A stretch of DNA of 64,000 nucleotides from positions 1-64,000 of the forward strand of contig PRDI01000039.1 of assembly GCA_003345595.1 (NCBI GenBank). Reading direction: 5' to 3'. The position numbers and the translations under genes are program-made. Under the pieces are notes generated by a model that was not told the origin of the DNA, did no database searches, and saw nothing but the letters and a program-made list of their open reading frames with translations. Below are positions 8,440 to 17,464 of the stretch, in pieces (the first letter of the stretch is position 1; each line of letters starts with the position of its first letter). The DNA comes from Candidatus Thorarchaeota archaeon (lineage in GTDB: Archaea; Asgardarchaeota; Thorarchaeia; Thorarchaeales; Thorarchaeaceae).

Positions 8440-9915
8440 GTGTCACGGACTTCTTGGCGATTCAAAGGTGTATACCCCGCACTGGTAACACCGTTCGATG
8501 AGAGTGGGGTCAATGAACAACAGTACCGCACTCTGATAGACCACGTGATCAAAGCCGGGGCCACTGGCATTGTCCCATGTGGCTCGACAGGCGAGTTCAC
8601 AAACATGAGCTTTGAGGAACGTATAGAGGCTCTCCGTATCGCATGTGAAACAGCGAAGGGACGTGTACCTGTCCTCGCTGGAACAGGAGCCGCCTACACG
8701 AACGATGCCGTCAAGCTCACTCGAAAGGCTGCAGAACTTGGTGCATCTGCGGCCCTCGTCATTTCACCTTACTTCTTGAAGCCATCCACCAAGGAGATCT
8801 ACGAGCACTTTGAGAAGGTCGCTGGCTCTAGTGAACTGCCAATCTTCCTCTACAACTATCCGCAGGTCACCGGAGTCAATCTCGACTGGTGGTTGGTTGA
8901 TGGTCTTCGTGAGATTGACGGTATTATCGGAATGAAAGACTCGAGCGGCAACATGGTCAATCTCACGAACATTCTCGTCCGTCGACCAGAGGAGTTTCAG
9001 ATTGTCGTTGGCCACGACGAGATTGCGCTGCCTGCACTGGCAGCAGGTTGTGACGGAGCCGTGCTGGCGAGCGCGAATGTCTTCTTGGATCGCTACTTGA
9101 GAATAATGACCGATCTCTCTCAGGGCGATTTAAAGGAGGCGAGGCTCATTCAACGCAGCATACAGCGGACAGTCAGGATTCTCATCAAGGGTGGAGGCCT
9201 TGCTGTCAAGGCAGCTCTCAACATGATGGGAATTCCCGTTGGCAAGGCGCGAATGCCTTTGATGGACGGTGACCTGCTGGGTTATGATGAGATTGATGAG
9301 CTGAGAGCTCTCCTCGAAGACCTTCAACTCATACCGCGTGGTCCCGTGACGTTCAAGATGGGCAACCGCTCTCTAGTGGCCGAGGCATATCCCAAGGCCG
9401 TGGGAATGACAAGAGATGTTATCGATGATTTGACACTTCTTCATGGAGAATCTTTGTGCGGTGAAGCGCTTGAAGTAGCTCATGTCGACCTCGTAATGGG
9501 TCTGAAGGATGGGCCACTCCAGGCCGCGGTGGCCAATTCAGGGAAACTTGTCGATGGATTTCACTCTTCAAACATAATCAAAGACTTGCGTCCGACAACT
9601 GTCTTCTCATCGACAGTTGCCATCACTGGTGAGGGCCACAGAAAGATGGTGTATGAGATTGCTCAGAAGGCTGTTGCAGATGCCGTCACGAGGACCATCA
9701 CCGACAGGATGATTCCTGAGGAACTTGTTCCTGACTTGGTGATTGTAGTCAACGTCTTCGTGCATCCCAACGCCAATAATCCGCGCAGGGTGTTCTATAA
9801 CAACTTTCGCGCAGTGAGATATGCTATACGCCACGCGCTGGAACGAAGGCAGTCGATAGAAGAGATCATGGCAAGAAAGGAATCTGCGCGGCATCCATTC
9901 GCCTACAATCCTTAA
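8440..9915 (+). CDS. Second DHDPS/NAL-family aldolase fused to a C-terminal Fae-like domain (Fae part ~9430-9912)
   Basis: 'GSTGEF', 'LYNYPQVTG', 'GMKDSSGNM'. C-terminus 'GEALEVAHVDLVMGLKDGPLQAAVAN' and 'SARHPFAYNP' match the Fae N- and C-terminal signatures. GTG at 8440 follows GGAGGTGAT; the ORF track starts at 8425. Confidence 0.87.
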   Translation: MSRTSWRFKGVYPALVTPFDESGVNEQQYRTLIDHVIKAGATGIVPCGSTGEFTNMSFEERIEALRIACETAKGRVPVLAGTGAAYTNDAVKLTRKAAELGASAALVISPYFLKPSTKEIYEHFEKVAGSSELPIFLYNYPQVTGVNLDWWLVDGLREIDGIIGMKDSSGNMVNLTNILVRRPEEFQIVVGHDEIALPALAAGCDGAVLASANVFLDRYLRIMTDLSQGDLKEARLIQRSIQRTVRILIKGGGLAVKAALNMMGIPVGKARMPLMDGDLLGYDEIDELRALLEDLQLIPRGPVTFKMGNRSLVAEAYPKAVGMTRDVIDDLTLLHGESLCGEALEVAHVDLVMGLKDGPLQAAVANSGKLVDGFHSSNIIKDLRPTTVFSSTVAITGEGHRKMVYEIAQKAVADAVTRTITDRMIPEELVPDLVIVVNVFVHPNANNPRRVFYNNFRAVRYAIRHALERRQSIEEIMARKESARHPFAYNP

Positions 9916-10047
9916 CAGAGCCGATTGGTGATCACACATCTGCACCCTAGAAGGCCGAATCTGAGAGATATGACATAGATTCTCCTATAAGGGGGACAGT
10001 CATACAAGGAGGACTGTCGAAAGCGCGTCACCACATCCTATCAGGAT

Positions 10048-10260
10048 GTGTCAACTGTGGCAGAGAGTTACTCATCGTATCTCAAGGACATCTTGAGGAA
10101 GATATGTTCTGCAGACGCGGGGGCATTTGTCGCCGAGGGAGAAACAGTAGTTATAGACACAGGATCGGAGCGGGTGGCCTTATCGCGAAAGAATGGCGTT
10201 CTCACAGTGGCGCCCTTTTCTGGAACAGGCATTGAAACAAAGGGACTACGAGTCAAGTGA
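10048..10260 (+). CDS. Small hypothetical protein (70 aa)
   Basis: Short ORF, GTG start, upstream AAGGAGG somewhat distant. Confidence 0.4.
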   Translation: MSTVAESYSSYLKDILRKICSADAGAFVAEGETVVIDTGSERVALSRKNGVLTVAPFSGTGIETKGLRVK

Positions 10261-10844
10261 GTTTGACGAATGTCCGTTTGTTAAGTGCTGACGCTATGGA
10301 ATGTCTGTTTTTTGGGCAGCTTTCTTCACATCACCGCCTACGTGATGCAGAGCCTTTCAGGAGTGCGGTTTGGGACCTTCTGGCGCTGTTTCTCGCGCTC
10401 TCAGGCATATATACTCTTGGCGGACATGTTTCATTGCGCGAACATTCCGCTACGCGCTATCATAGCTTCCTGGAGCTCGACACAACGGTTGAGGCCTGCC
10501 AGTTCCAAACGCAGGGGCCGAGCTCACGTGCCAGAGATCATGAGACGGATGCGACCTGTATTGGGGATGCGTCATTGGGGACTTGGTCGCAGTCACCACT
10601 CATCGGAAGAGTCCTGGCAGTGAGTGTTGGTTCCCGACTGTTTCTTAGGCTGGCAGGTCTCAGCCAACCAAGTCCCAACAAGTCCGTGGTGGCGAGTCTC
10701 AGCAAGCTCTTGGATCGTCATTGCACACAGCTCGGACAGGGGTAACCGCCTCATTGACCGCCTGTTATCTGGGCTGCATTCGCACTTATGAAATGACCGA
10801 AGACCGTGTTAGGAACGTTCTTAGCATCCCCGCCTTGAGATGAG

Positions 10845-11987
10845 TTGGGTATTAGCTTGACAGACACCGCTCGCTTGATGAGACTGGCCAGAGATCTGAT
10901 TGCGACAAACTCAGAAAACCCACCAGGCAGAGAAGCTGACGCCGTCCGAGTCTTGAAGGAACACATGGAGGCTCATGGTCTTGCTTGTAGAGAGGTCGGA
11001 CGAACCGAGCGGCCAAACCTGATCATTTCATCCGGCGGCGCAGGGAGAGCTCAACTCGTATTGCACGGTCACCTGGATACAGTTCCTGCGGGTGCAAGAG
11101 AGTTTTGGTCCCATGATCCGTTTGAATCTGAGATAGTAAATGGCAGACTTTATGGTCGAGGCGCCTGCGACATGAAGGGGCCAATGGCTGCATTGGCAGA
11201 AGCTCTTATCGAGTACAGCAAGAAGCCTCAATCATCACCGCTACTCATGCTGGCCACTTCTGACGAAGAGAGTGGATGCATGGGAGCTGAGGACGTTGCC
11301 TTAAGCGGGCAGTTGGCCGGGACCAAGTTCGGCGTGTGTGCAGAACCAACTGATCTCGAGGTCCTGGTAGGCGAACGAGGGATGCTTTGGACTCGTGTTA
11401 GTGCTGTGGGTAAAGCTGCTCACGGGTCCCGCCCAGAAACTGGGTTGAATGCAATCAATGTGTGCATGGACGCTCTTCGGGTGCTTATCAAACGGGGATA
11501 TGCGTATGAAGCCGATCACATGATGGGAAGGCCAACTATCAACATAGGCACGATCAAAGGTGGTATCAGGATCAATGTTGTTCCAGACCAGTGCGAGGCT
11601 CTGGTGGATATGCGCCTTGTCAAGGGACAGAAGCCAGACTCCGTGCTCGGGGAGATGAGGGACCGACTCGATTCTGCGGGCCTCTCGGAGCGCGTGAGCG
11701 TCGAATACGTATTCGGCAAGCCTCCCGTAAAGACGCCTCCTGACTCGGAGATAGTCGCCGTCGCAGTTCAAGCTGTTCGAAAGATAACGGGCAAGACACT
11801 GAAGCTCCGCGCAGCCACTTTTGGAACGGACTGTTCGGTTCTTCAACCTAAGGTGGGCATAATCAGTGTGATTTGCGGACCTGGGTCTATTGAACAGGCT
11901 CACCAGCCGGACGAGTACATCTCGGTGAGTCAGCTACTCAAATCCGTCGATGTCTATCTCGCAATCGCTCGTCATTTCGGCACGTAG
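10845..11987 (+). CDS. M20-family metallopeptidase (ArgE/DapE/carboxypeptidase-like)
   Basis: 'LVLHGHLDTVPAG', 'GRGACDMKGPMAA', 'SDEESGCMGAE', 'CAEPTDLEV'. Confidence 0.93.
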   Translation: MGISLTDTARLMRLARDLIATNSENPPGREADAVRVLKEHMEAHGLACREVGRTERPNLIISSGGAGRAQLVLHGHLDTVPAGAREFWSHDPFESEIVNGRLYGRGACDMKGPMAALAEALIEYSKKPQSSPLLMLATSDEESGCMGAEDVALSGQLAGTKFGVCAEPTDLEVLVGERGMLWTRVSAVGKAAHGSRPETGLNAINVCMDALRVLIKRGYAYEADHMMGRPTINIGTIKGGIRINVVPDQCEALVDMRLVKGQKPDSVLGEMRDRLDSAGLSERVSVEYVFGKPPVKTPPDSEIVAVAVQAVRKITGKTLKLRAATFGTDCSVLQPKVGIISVICGPGSIEQAHQPDEYISVSQLLKSVDVYLAIARHFGT

Positions 11988-12134
11988 TGACTCCGTTTGA
12001 CATATTGTGACTCCGGTACGTTTCATCGCGCTTCTGTACTTGGCGTGTCCGACCGACCACGCTCGCAGAAACATTAAAGTTGGCGTTGTACAGCATCGGC
12101 TTCGATAAGGCTCTAGGCTCAGGGGCAGGTCTTC

Positions 12135-12650
12135 ATGCAGGTAACTGATATTCTAGCCATCATTCAGAATCCTTTGGTGATTCTTGTCCTTGCTGTCGTC
12201 ATTGTGTTGATTGCGGGAGGCGTCAGGCAAAGAAGGAAACCTGGTGGGCGTGCCAAGGCACCCCTCATGAAGCATGTCTATCGGATGATGACTGAGATTG
12301 ACAAAGGCAAACCTGTCTCAGTTCCTCCGACGAAATCTCGCCAAGAAGTAATCACTCAGCTGTTCGAGAGCAAGATGAAGACTGTAGGACTGGAGCCATC
12401 GCATGATTCCGGCTACGTGCCCGTAGTGGTCACGCCGTTTGCTCAGTTTCTCCGCGATCACGGTGTCGCCGAGGATATGACAAGCGCTATCCTGTCAGGC
12501 GTGAAGGAGGCACGAAGCGAAAGTGAAGTTCAGGAGATCGTGCGCGCCGCAGCTGAGAGCCCTCAGGTAGGCCTGAAAGGTGCTGACCTCACAAAGGCCG
12601 AGGAGATTGCCACTCTTGAGTGGAAGCGGATGAGAACTGCCGGCCGTTAG
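12135..12650 (+). CDS. Single-pass membrane protein with small cytoplasmic domain, unknown function
   Basis: N-terminal TM 'NPLVILVLAVVIVLIAGG' followed by a basic segment. The soluble part resembles the tail of the 29356-40980 giant protein. Confidence 0.7.
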   Translation: MQVTDILAIIQNPLVILVLAVVIVLIAGGVRQRRKPGGRAKAPLMKHVYRMMTEIDKGKPVSVPPTKSRQEVITQLFESKMKTVGLEPSHDSGYVPVVVTPFAQFLRDHGVAEDMTSAILSGVKEARSESEVQEIVRAAAESPQVGLKGADLTKAEEIATLEWKRMRTAGR

Positions 12651-12663
12651 AGGAGAACACGTG

Positions 12664-13392
12664 ATGACAGACCTCCTTCATATGCGAAATAACTACCTTC
12701 GGGAGTTCGATGCGAGGATAGTGAAATCCCTGGAATCTGCAGTTATCCTCGACCGTACTGCATTCTATCCTGAGGGTGGGGGACAGGTGGGGGACCGCGG
12801 CGCACTGAGTGACGGAAACACGACTATTCAGGTATCTGACACAAGGAAAGTGGACGACGAAGTCCATCACATTGTAGTGGGGAGCATTCCTAACGGCTTC
12901 GGGCCCCAAGTCCATGGGGTACTGGACTGGACATGGCGGTACCAGTGTATGCGTTTTCACACAGCACAGCACGTGCTTTCACGATATCTCCAGCTAAACC
13001 TCGGACTGGAAACTGTCGGAAACATGGTCAAACCTGGCGAGAGCAGAGCTGACTACCGTCCGATAGATCACTTTACAGATGAGATGAAGCGTTCTGTCGA
13101 GGTCGGTGTCAATGCCATTCTCGCAAGAAATATGAAAGTCGAGATTCGCTTCATGCCTCGTCAAGAGGCAATGCTTTTCCTGAAGCAAGCAGGATATCAG
13201 ATGAGGTATATGGAGATGGTGCCCGAGTCTGTCACAGAGTTTCGTGTACTGATCATAGGTGACTTTGACGCCTCCTCATGCGCGGGAACACATGTGGCGA
13301 ACACACAAGAAGTCGGTATGATCCAAATCGGAAAGAACAAGAACATGGGTGCAGGAAAGCAGAGAATCTACTTTTCGCTCATTGACCGCTGA
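12664..13392 (+). CDS. alaX: Alanyl-tRNA editing protein AlaX-type (trans-editing domain)
   Basis: 'FYPEGGGQVGDRG', 'RFHTAQHVLSR' (HxxxH), 'SSCAGTHVANT' (CxxxH). Confidence 0.92.
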   Translation: MTDLLHMRNNYLREFDARIVKSLESAVILDRTAFYPEGGGQVGDRGALSDGNTTIQVSDTRKVDDEVHHIVVGSIPNGFGPQVHGVLDWTWRYQCMRFHTAQHVLSRYLQLNLGLETVGNMVKPGESRADYRPIDHFTDEMKRSVEVGVNAILARNMKVEIRFMPRQEAMLFLKQAGYQMRYMEMVPESVTEFRVLIIGDFDASSCAGTHVANTQEVGMIQIGKNKNMGAGKQRIYFSLIDR

Positions 13393-13454
13393 AAGTAGGG
13401 GGTGACCAAAGGTTTTATCCCAGCAAGCGGTCGTGGATGCACGGTGTGAGCTAG

Positions 13455-14744
13455 ATGAAGGCACTCGTCCTCACTGCGGGAACAGGCAACCGTCTAAGGC
13501 CTCTTACTGCGAATCGGTCTAAGTCTATGCTGATGATTGCCGGAAAGCCGGTCCTGCAATACATAGTAGACAGCCTGAAGGACAATGGCGTCAGGGACAT
13601 AGTCTTGGTCGTAGGTCACGGAAAAGAAGAGCTGATGAGTCATTTTCAGCAGGGTGGCGACCAGAACATCAGCATAAGGTATGTTCATCAATTGAGGCAG
13701 GAGGGTACAGAAAACGCAATCCTGTGTGCGAAGGAGGAGCTGGCCGATGAAGAAGAGTTCTTGCTGGTGTACGGAGACGTTCTCGTGGAGCCGGAAATGG
13801 TATCTCGTACGCTTGACAATCACCGCAATGCTGACGCTTATGCCACTATGTTGGTCACACTTGTGTCAAACCCTGAGCAGTATGGCACAGTCAGGATTGG
13901 CCGGGACGGCGTGGTTGAGCGTCTCGTGGAAAAGGGCGGTCCAGACCGCTATCTGAGCAACTATGCCGTGGCCGGCGTATCTGTCTTCAACCGAGGGATT
14001 TTTCCGCTGCTTGAGAAGCACAAGACGCTAGAAGGCACAATCGAAGGCATGATCACGTCCAAGAAGAAGGTGAACGCGGCTGTCTGGGAGAAAGAATGGG
14101 CTGAGTTCACTTGGCCTTGGGATATACTGAAAGCCAATAGGATTGTAATGGACAGAAAACTCAGGGGCTATGGCACATTCATAGCTGAGTCAGCGGAGAT
14201 ACACAAAAACGTTGTCCTAGAAGGATCTGTGTTCATCGACGAGGGCAGCATCATCCGACCGGGCACGACGGTGCGGGGGCCTGTCTACATTGGCAAGAGA
14301 GTGTACGTGGGCAATAACTCGCTTGTGCGAGACTACGCCAGTCTATGCGATGGAGTCCACCTAGGCTATGCAGTCGAGGTCAGAAACAGCATGGTCTTTG
14401 AGAGGGTGAACATAGCAAGAATGACTTTTCTTGCCGATTCAATTGTGGGTGCGGACAGCTGTATCGAGGCCGGGGCACAGCTCTGGAACTGGCGTCCGGG
14501 TGGCCAGCCTCTCTACCTTGATGGTCCTGAAACAGTGCGGATACCCCTGAGCAAGTTTGGAGCCATAATCGGAGACAACGTTGTCATCGGAGTCAACACG
14601 TCGGTCTTTCCGGCAACACGGATTGGAGAGAACAGCGTCATCTCGGCTGGATGTATCATCGATCAGGACATTCCACCCGACAGTGATGTTAGGGCACAAC
14701 ACAACATCACGATCACTAAACGTTCTGAAACCAAGACGAGCTAG
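13455..14744 (+). CDS. Bifunctional-type sugar-1-phosphate nucleotidylyltransferase with left-handed beta-helix (GlmU-like)
   Basis: 'MKALVLTAGTGNRLRPLTANRSKSMLMIAGKPVLQYIV' NTP-transferase signature, C-terminal hexapeptide-type repeats. Confidence 0.92.
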   Translation: MKALVLTAGTGNRLRPLTANRSKSMLMIAGKPVLQYIVDSLKDNGVRDIVLVVGHGKEELMSHFQQGGDQNISIRYVHQLRQEGTENAILCAKEELADEEEFLLVYGDVLVEPEMVSRTLDNHRNADAYATMLVTLVSNPEQYGTVRIGRDGVVERLVEKGGPDRYLSNYAVAGVSVFNRGIFPLLEKHKTLEGTIEGMITSKKKVNAAVWEKEWAEFTWPWDILKANRIVMDRKLRGYGTFIAESAEIHKNVVLEGSVFIDEGSIIRPGTTVRGPVYIGKRVYVGNNSLVRDYASLCDGVHLGYAVEVRNSMVFERVNIARMTFLADSIVGADSCIEAGAQLWNWRPGGQPLYLDGPETVRIPLSKFGAIIGDNVVIGVNTSVFPATRIGENSVISAGCIIDQDIPPDSDVRAQHNITITKRSETKTS

Positions 14745-14746
14745 TC

Positions 14747-15427
14747 TCAGTCCGACGGACCAAGACTTGACTGTCCTACGATTCTGTCATTCACATAAAG
14801 GAAGGCTGTGTCTTCCCTGATGACCAGCTTGACACCTGATGAGGAAGGTATCTGGAGACCATGAAATAGGTATCCGCCCACAGACGTTTGTCCACGTTCG
14901 TCCTCGACTACCGCAATGTCGTGAATCCTACCTACTCCCCCGTCGGAGGAAATCGAAGGCACGATTCTCAAATCACTGAGTAGGCGATTCAGCTGAATCG
15001 TTTCCTGATGAGTCAATCGCTGCCGTATTGATCGATAGCCGTAGTACCTGTCGCGGCCCCTGTGTGTAGTCTGGTCTTTGTACCGTCCTGTTGTGACCCT
15101 CTCTGTCGCGAGGTAGACACCCAGTCCCCTGTCTATCACATCCAAGTCCGCGTTAGCCTCAACGGGGCGCGCGGCTTCAGAAATGGGATGGCTGAGTTCG
15201 TGGGATAGGAGGCCGAACAGAGCTCCTTCATGCCAAGCTCTCGTCGAGGTATCACATGTGATGGAAACGTGTTTCTGGCGATTGTCCCATCTCACCTCTG
15301 CAAAAGACGAGATTCTTGACCATCGCGTTGTGAGGCGGTGGTCCAACAACTCTGGGTAGGCATGGCGAACAAGTCTAGAAACCAGAGCGTCCAAGTCCGG
15401 CGAGGTAATCTTTCGATCTATCAACAT
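14747..15427 (-). CDS. Putative minimal zinc metalloprotease-like protein (HExxH)
   Basis: 'LFGLLSHELSHPISEAARPVEANADLDVIDRG': HELSH plus downstream E-x-x-A-D, gluzincin-like. Confidence 0.55.
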   Translation of the reverse strand: MLIDRKITSPDLDALVSRLVRHAYPELLDHRLTTRWSRISSFAEVRWDNRQKHVSITCDTSTRAWHEGALFGLLSHELSHPISEAARPVEANADLDVIDRGLGVYLATERVTTGRYKDQTTHRGRDRYYGYRSIRQRLTHQETIQLNRLLSDLRIVPSISSDGGVGRIHDIAVVEDERGQTSVGGYLFHGLQIPSSSGVKLVIREDTAFLYVNDRIVGQSSLGPSD

Positions 15428-15567
15428 TCACCTTCCATTTCTTGATTGCAGGAGCTAATAGCACCTTCGGACTCATTGCGGAGGTGGCTGTCCCATGAGC
15501 ATGTTTAAAAGCCAAGTTCTGGGTCATCCGCCGAGACCCCGTCCGGAATCATTTGGAGAGTGACTCT

Positions 15568-16488
15568 GTGTCCGTCAGGAAGAAGTGGGGAAAGACCGCC
15601 ACAAAGACTGAACGGCTTGTTCGTGAAGCCGTCCCAAAGCCCGAAACCATGCAGGAGATTGCTGAGTATCTCAAGAAGGCAAAACACACAACAGTGTACG
15701 ACATTGCCAACCGCTTTGGTGTCAGGCTGAGCGTTGCGAAGGACCTTCTAAAACAGCGTGAGGCCGATGGCAGCTTGGTTGCATATGTCCGTGATGGCGG
15801 CTTTGTTGCCTATAGCGTTCCGGCCGAGCTCGAGAGACGCGCATCAGGGCGGTCTGTGCTCATAGGAGATGCACTTGAAGAAGTTGCAGCATCGACGCCT
15901 TCTGAGCGTCTGATGACAGACGAGATGGAGGCTGCTCTTGCCGCAGCGGCAAGTATTACGACGGTTAAGCCGAGCAGGCTTGCAAGACAGAGACGAGAGG
16001 CTGGAGAACGAAAGGAGAAGATCCATGACAAGAGGCCTGAGGTTGTCGTCGAACCTCTCGAAGAAGAACGAGAGGAAGAGATCATCCCGCCTATTGGTGA
16101 ACCAGAGAAGCCTCGGAGAGAACCGTTCATAGAGGAACATGTCGGCAAACGCGAGACTGAGCCTAGTGGGGCTCTAGCGAAGAAACCTGTTGAACTGGAA
16201 ACGCCTGTCATCACAGCTGAAACTGTTGGTCCGAATGCCGATGTGGTGGAAGAGAGGGTACGGCCCAAGAAGAGGCCTGCGGCTGAGTCTGCCAAGCCAG
16301 TCGCCGCAGCGAAGGCCGAAGCAGCTGAGGAAAGACCCAGAGCCCGGAAGAAGGCTGAGTCAACTGGTGCGAAGCCCGGCAAACCTGCTCCGAAAACAGA
16401 GGCCAAGGCTGAGAAGCCCCGGCCCAGGAAGAAGACCGAGTCAAGCAGTGAGAAGCCTGCAAAGCCAGCCAAGAAGAAGACCGAGTAG
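15568..16488 (+). CDS. eS25-like (ribosomal protein S25e-type winged helix) protein with long low-complexity basic/acidic extension
   Basis: N-terminal 'VRKKWGKTATKTERLV...TTVYDIANRFGVRLSVAKDLLKQREADGSLVAYVRDGGFVAYS' resembles S25e; about 200-aa K/E/P/A-rich tail. GTG at 15568 preferred over TTG 15553. Confidence 0.6.
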   Translation: MSVRKKWGKTATKTERLVREAVPKPETMQEIAEYLKKAKHTTVYDIANRFGVRLSVAKDLLKQREADGSLVAYVRDGGFVAYSVPAELERRASGRSVLIGDALEEVAASTPSERLMTDEMEAALAAAASITTVKPSRLARQRREAGERKEKIHDKRPEVVVEPLEEEREEEIIPPIGEPEKPRREPFIEEHVGKRETEPSGALAKKPVELETPVITAETVGPNADVVEERVRPKKRPAAESAKPVAAAKAEAAEERPRARKKAESTGAKPGKPAPKTEAKAEKPRPRKKTESSSEKPAKPAKKKTE

Positions 16489-16711
16489 CAGGACACTCTG
16501 GAACTGCTCACTGGGTGTCATTCCGTTGCACATCGACTGCAGTGCGACAGGTCCATGACAGGATAACAAAGGGACAGCGAAGAAGAGGAATGGTTCAGTC
16601 CTGATTTCGTGTTCGCTGTCGTTGAGAGAACAACAGGCATCTCAGATGAGGGGAAGGTCCGAAGCTCTAGTGCGCGGCTGAGATGTCGGTCATTGGACGT
16701 AGGTATATCTC

Positions 16712-17353
16712 TTACTTGAGTCCAGCAATCTGTCGGTCCAGATCCTCCAGCTGAGAGTCAAGGTCTGCCTCTTTTGTCTTGTACTCGTCCTCTGGGATAT
16801 AACCTCTCATGTAGTCGAAGCGTAGATCAGTGAGCGACGCTTTCAGACGATCCTTCTGTTGAAGTAGGACGTCAATCTGGTCACTACCCCCTCCTGCTGA
16901 TGCCGGTGCGGGAGCCGGTGCCGGCGTGGGTGCCATTCTAGGCGCAGGAGCCGGCGCTGGAGCTGTTGCCGTCTTGGCTGCTGGAGCTGCTGTCGGAGCC
17001 GACTTGGGGGCCGGTGTCGGTGCAGACTTACTTCCGGGAGTCGGTGCTGCCCTTGATGCTGGAGCCGGAGACGGTGTAGGAGCCGGTATGGTGATTGGAG
17101 CCACCCCCGGACTAGCTTGGACTTTCTCCATACTCTCCATGTTGCGCCTAAGGTTCTCAATCTGGTCAGCAATCTCAGAGAAACTCTGGTTCATCGCCTG
17201 ATTGAGCGCAGTCTTCATTCCCGCAAAGTTCTCTGCTAGCTGGTCGGCCAGTTTCTTGGTTTCAGCGACCCTGCTTGCAAAGCTCTCGATTGCCTTGAGC
17301 TTCTGGTTCAGTTCTTCCATCTGTCTTTGAATTGCACTAAAATCAAAGGCCAT
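16712..17353 (-). CDS. Coiled-coil protein with Ala/Pro-rich linker and C-terminal SHOCT-like helical segment
   Basis: N-terminal heptads 'MEELNQKLKAIESFASRVAETKKLADQLAENF'; linker 'APTPAPKSAPTAAPAAKTATAPAPAPAPR'; C-terminus 'QKDRLKASLTDLRFDYMRGYIPEDEYKTKEADLDSQLEDLDRQI'. Confidence 0.75.
   Translation of the reverse strand: MAFDFSAIQRQMEELNQKLKAIESFASRVAETKKLADQLAENFAGMKTALNQAMNQSFSEIADQIENLRRNMESMEKVQASPGVAPITIPAPTPSPAPASRAAPTPGSKSAPTPAPKSAPTAAPAAKTATAPAPAPAPRMAPTPAPAPAPASAGGGSDQIDVLLQQKDRLKASLTDLRFDYMRGYIPEDEYKTKEADLDSQLEDLDRQIAGLK
16890..17110. repeat. Low-complexity GC-rich repeat encoding the Ala/Pro linker
   Basis: Iterated 'ggagccggtgc'-like units on the + strand inside the 16712-17353 CDS. 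Confidence 0.75.
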
Positions 17354-17464
17354 GTGTACTCACCTACGGAACAGCCTCTGTCTTATGCTAAGGCTGGGTT
17401 GTCGTTCTTAACCTTTGCCGTCATTAACATCGCTGTCCGGGCGTCGAGAAACTGTGCGCGATTC

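Noticed and set aside
10257-10745. 162-aa + strand ORF
   Set aside because: Composition looks non-coding and it overlaps another open frame; kept only as a low-interest decayed-gene question.
15810-16511. 233-aa minus-strand ORF opposite the eS25-like gene
   Set aside because: Low-complexity Ser/Ala/Gly translation typical of the antisense of a K/E/P-rich coding region; the + strand has the coherent domain.
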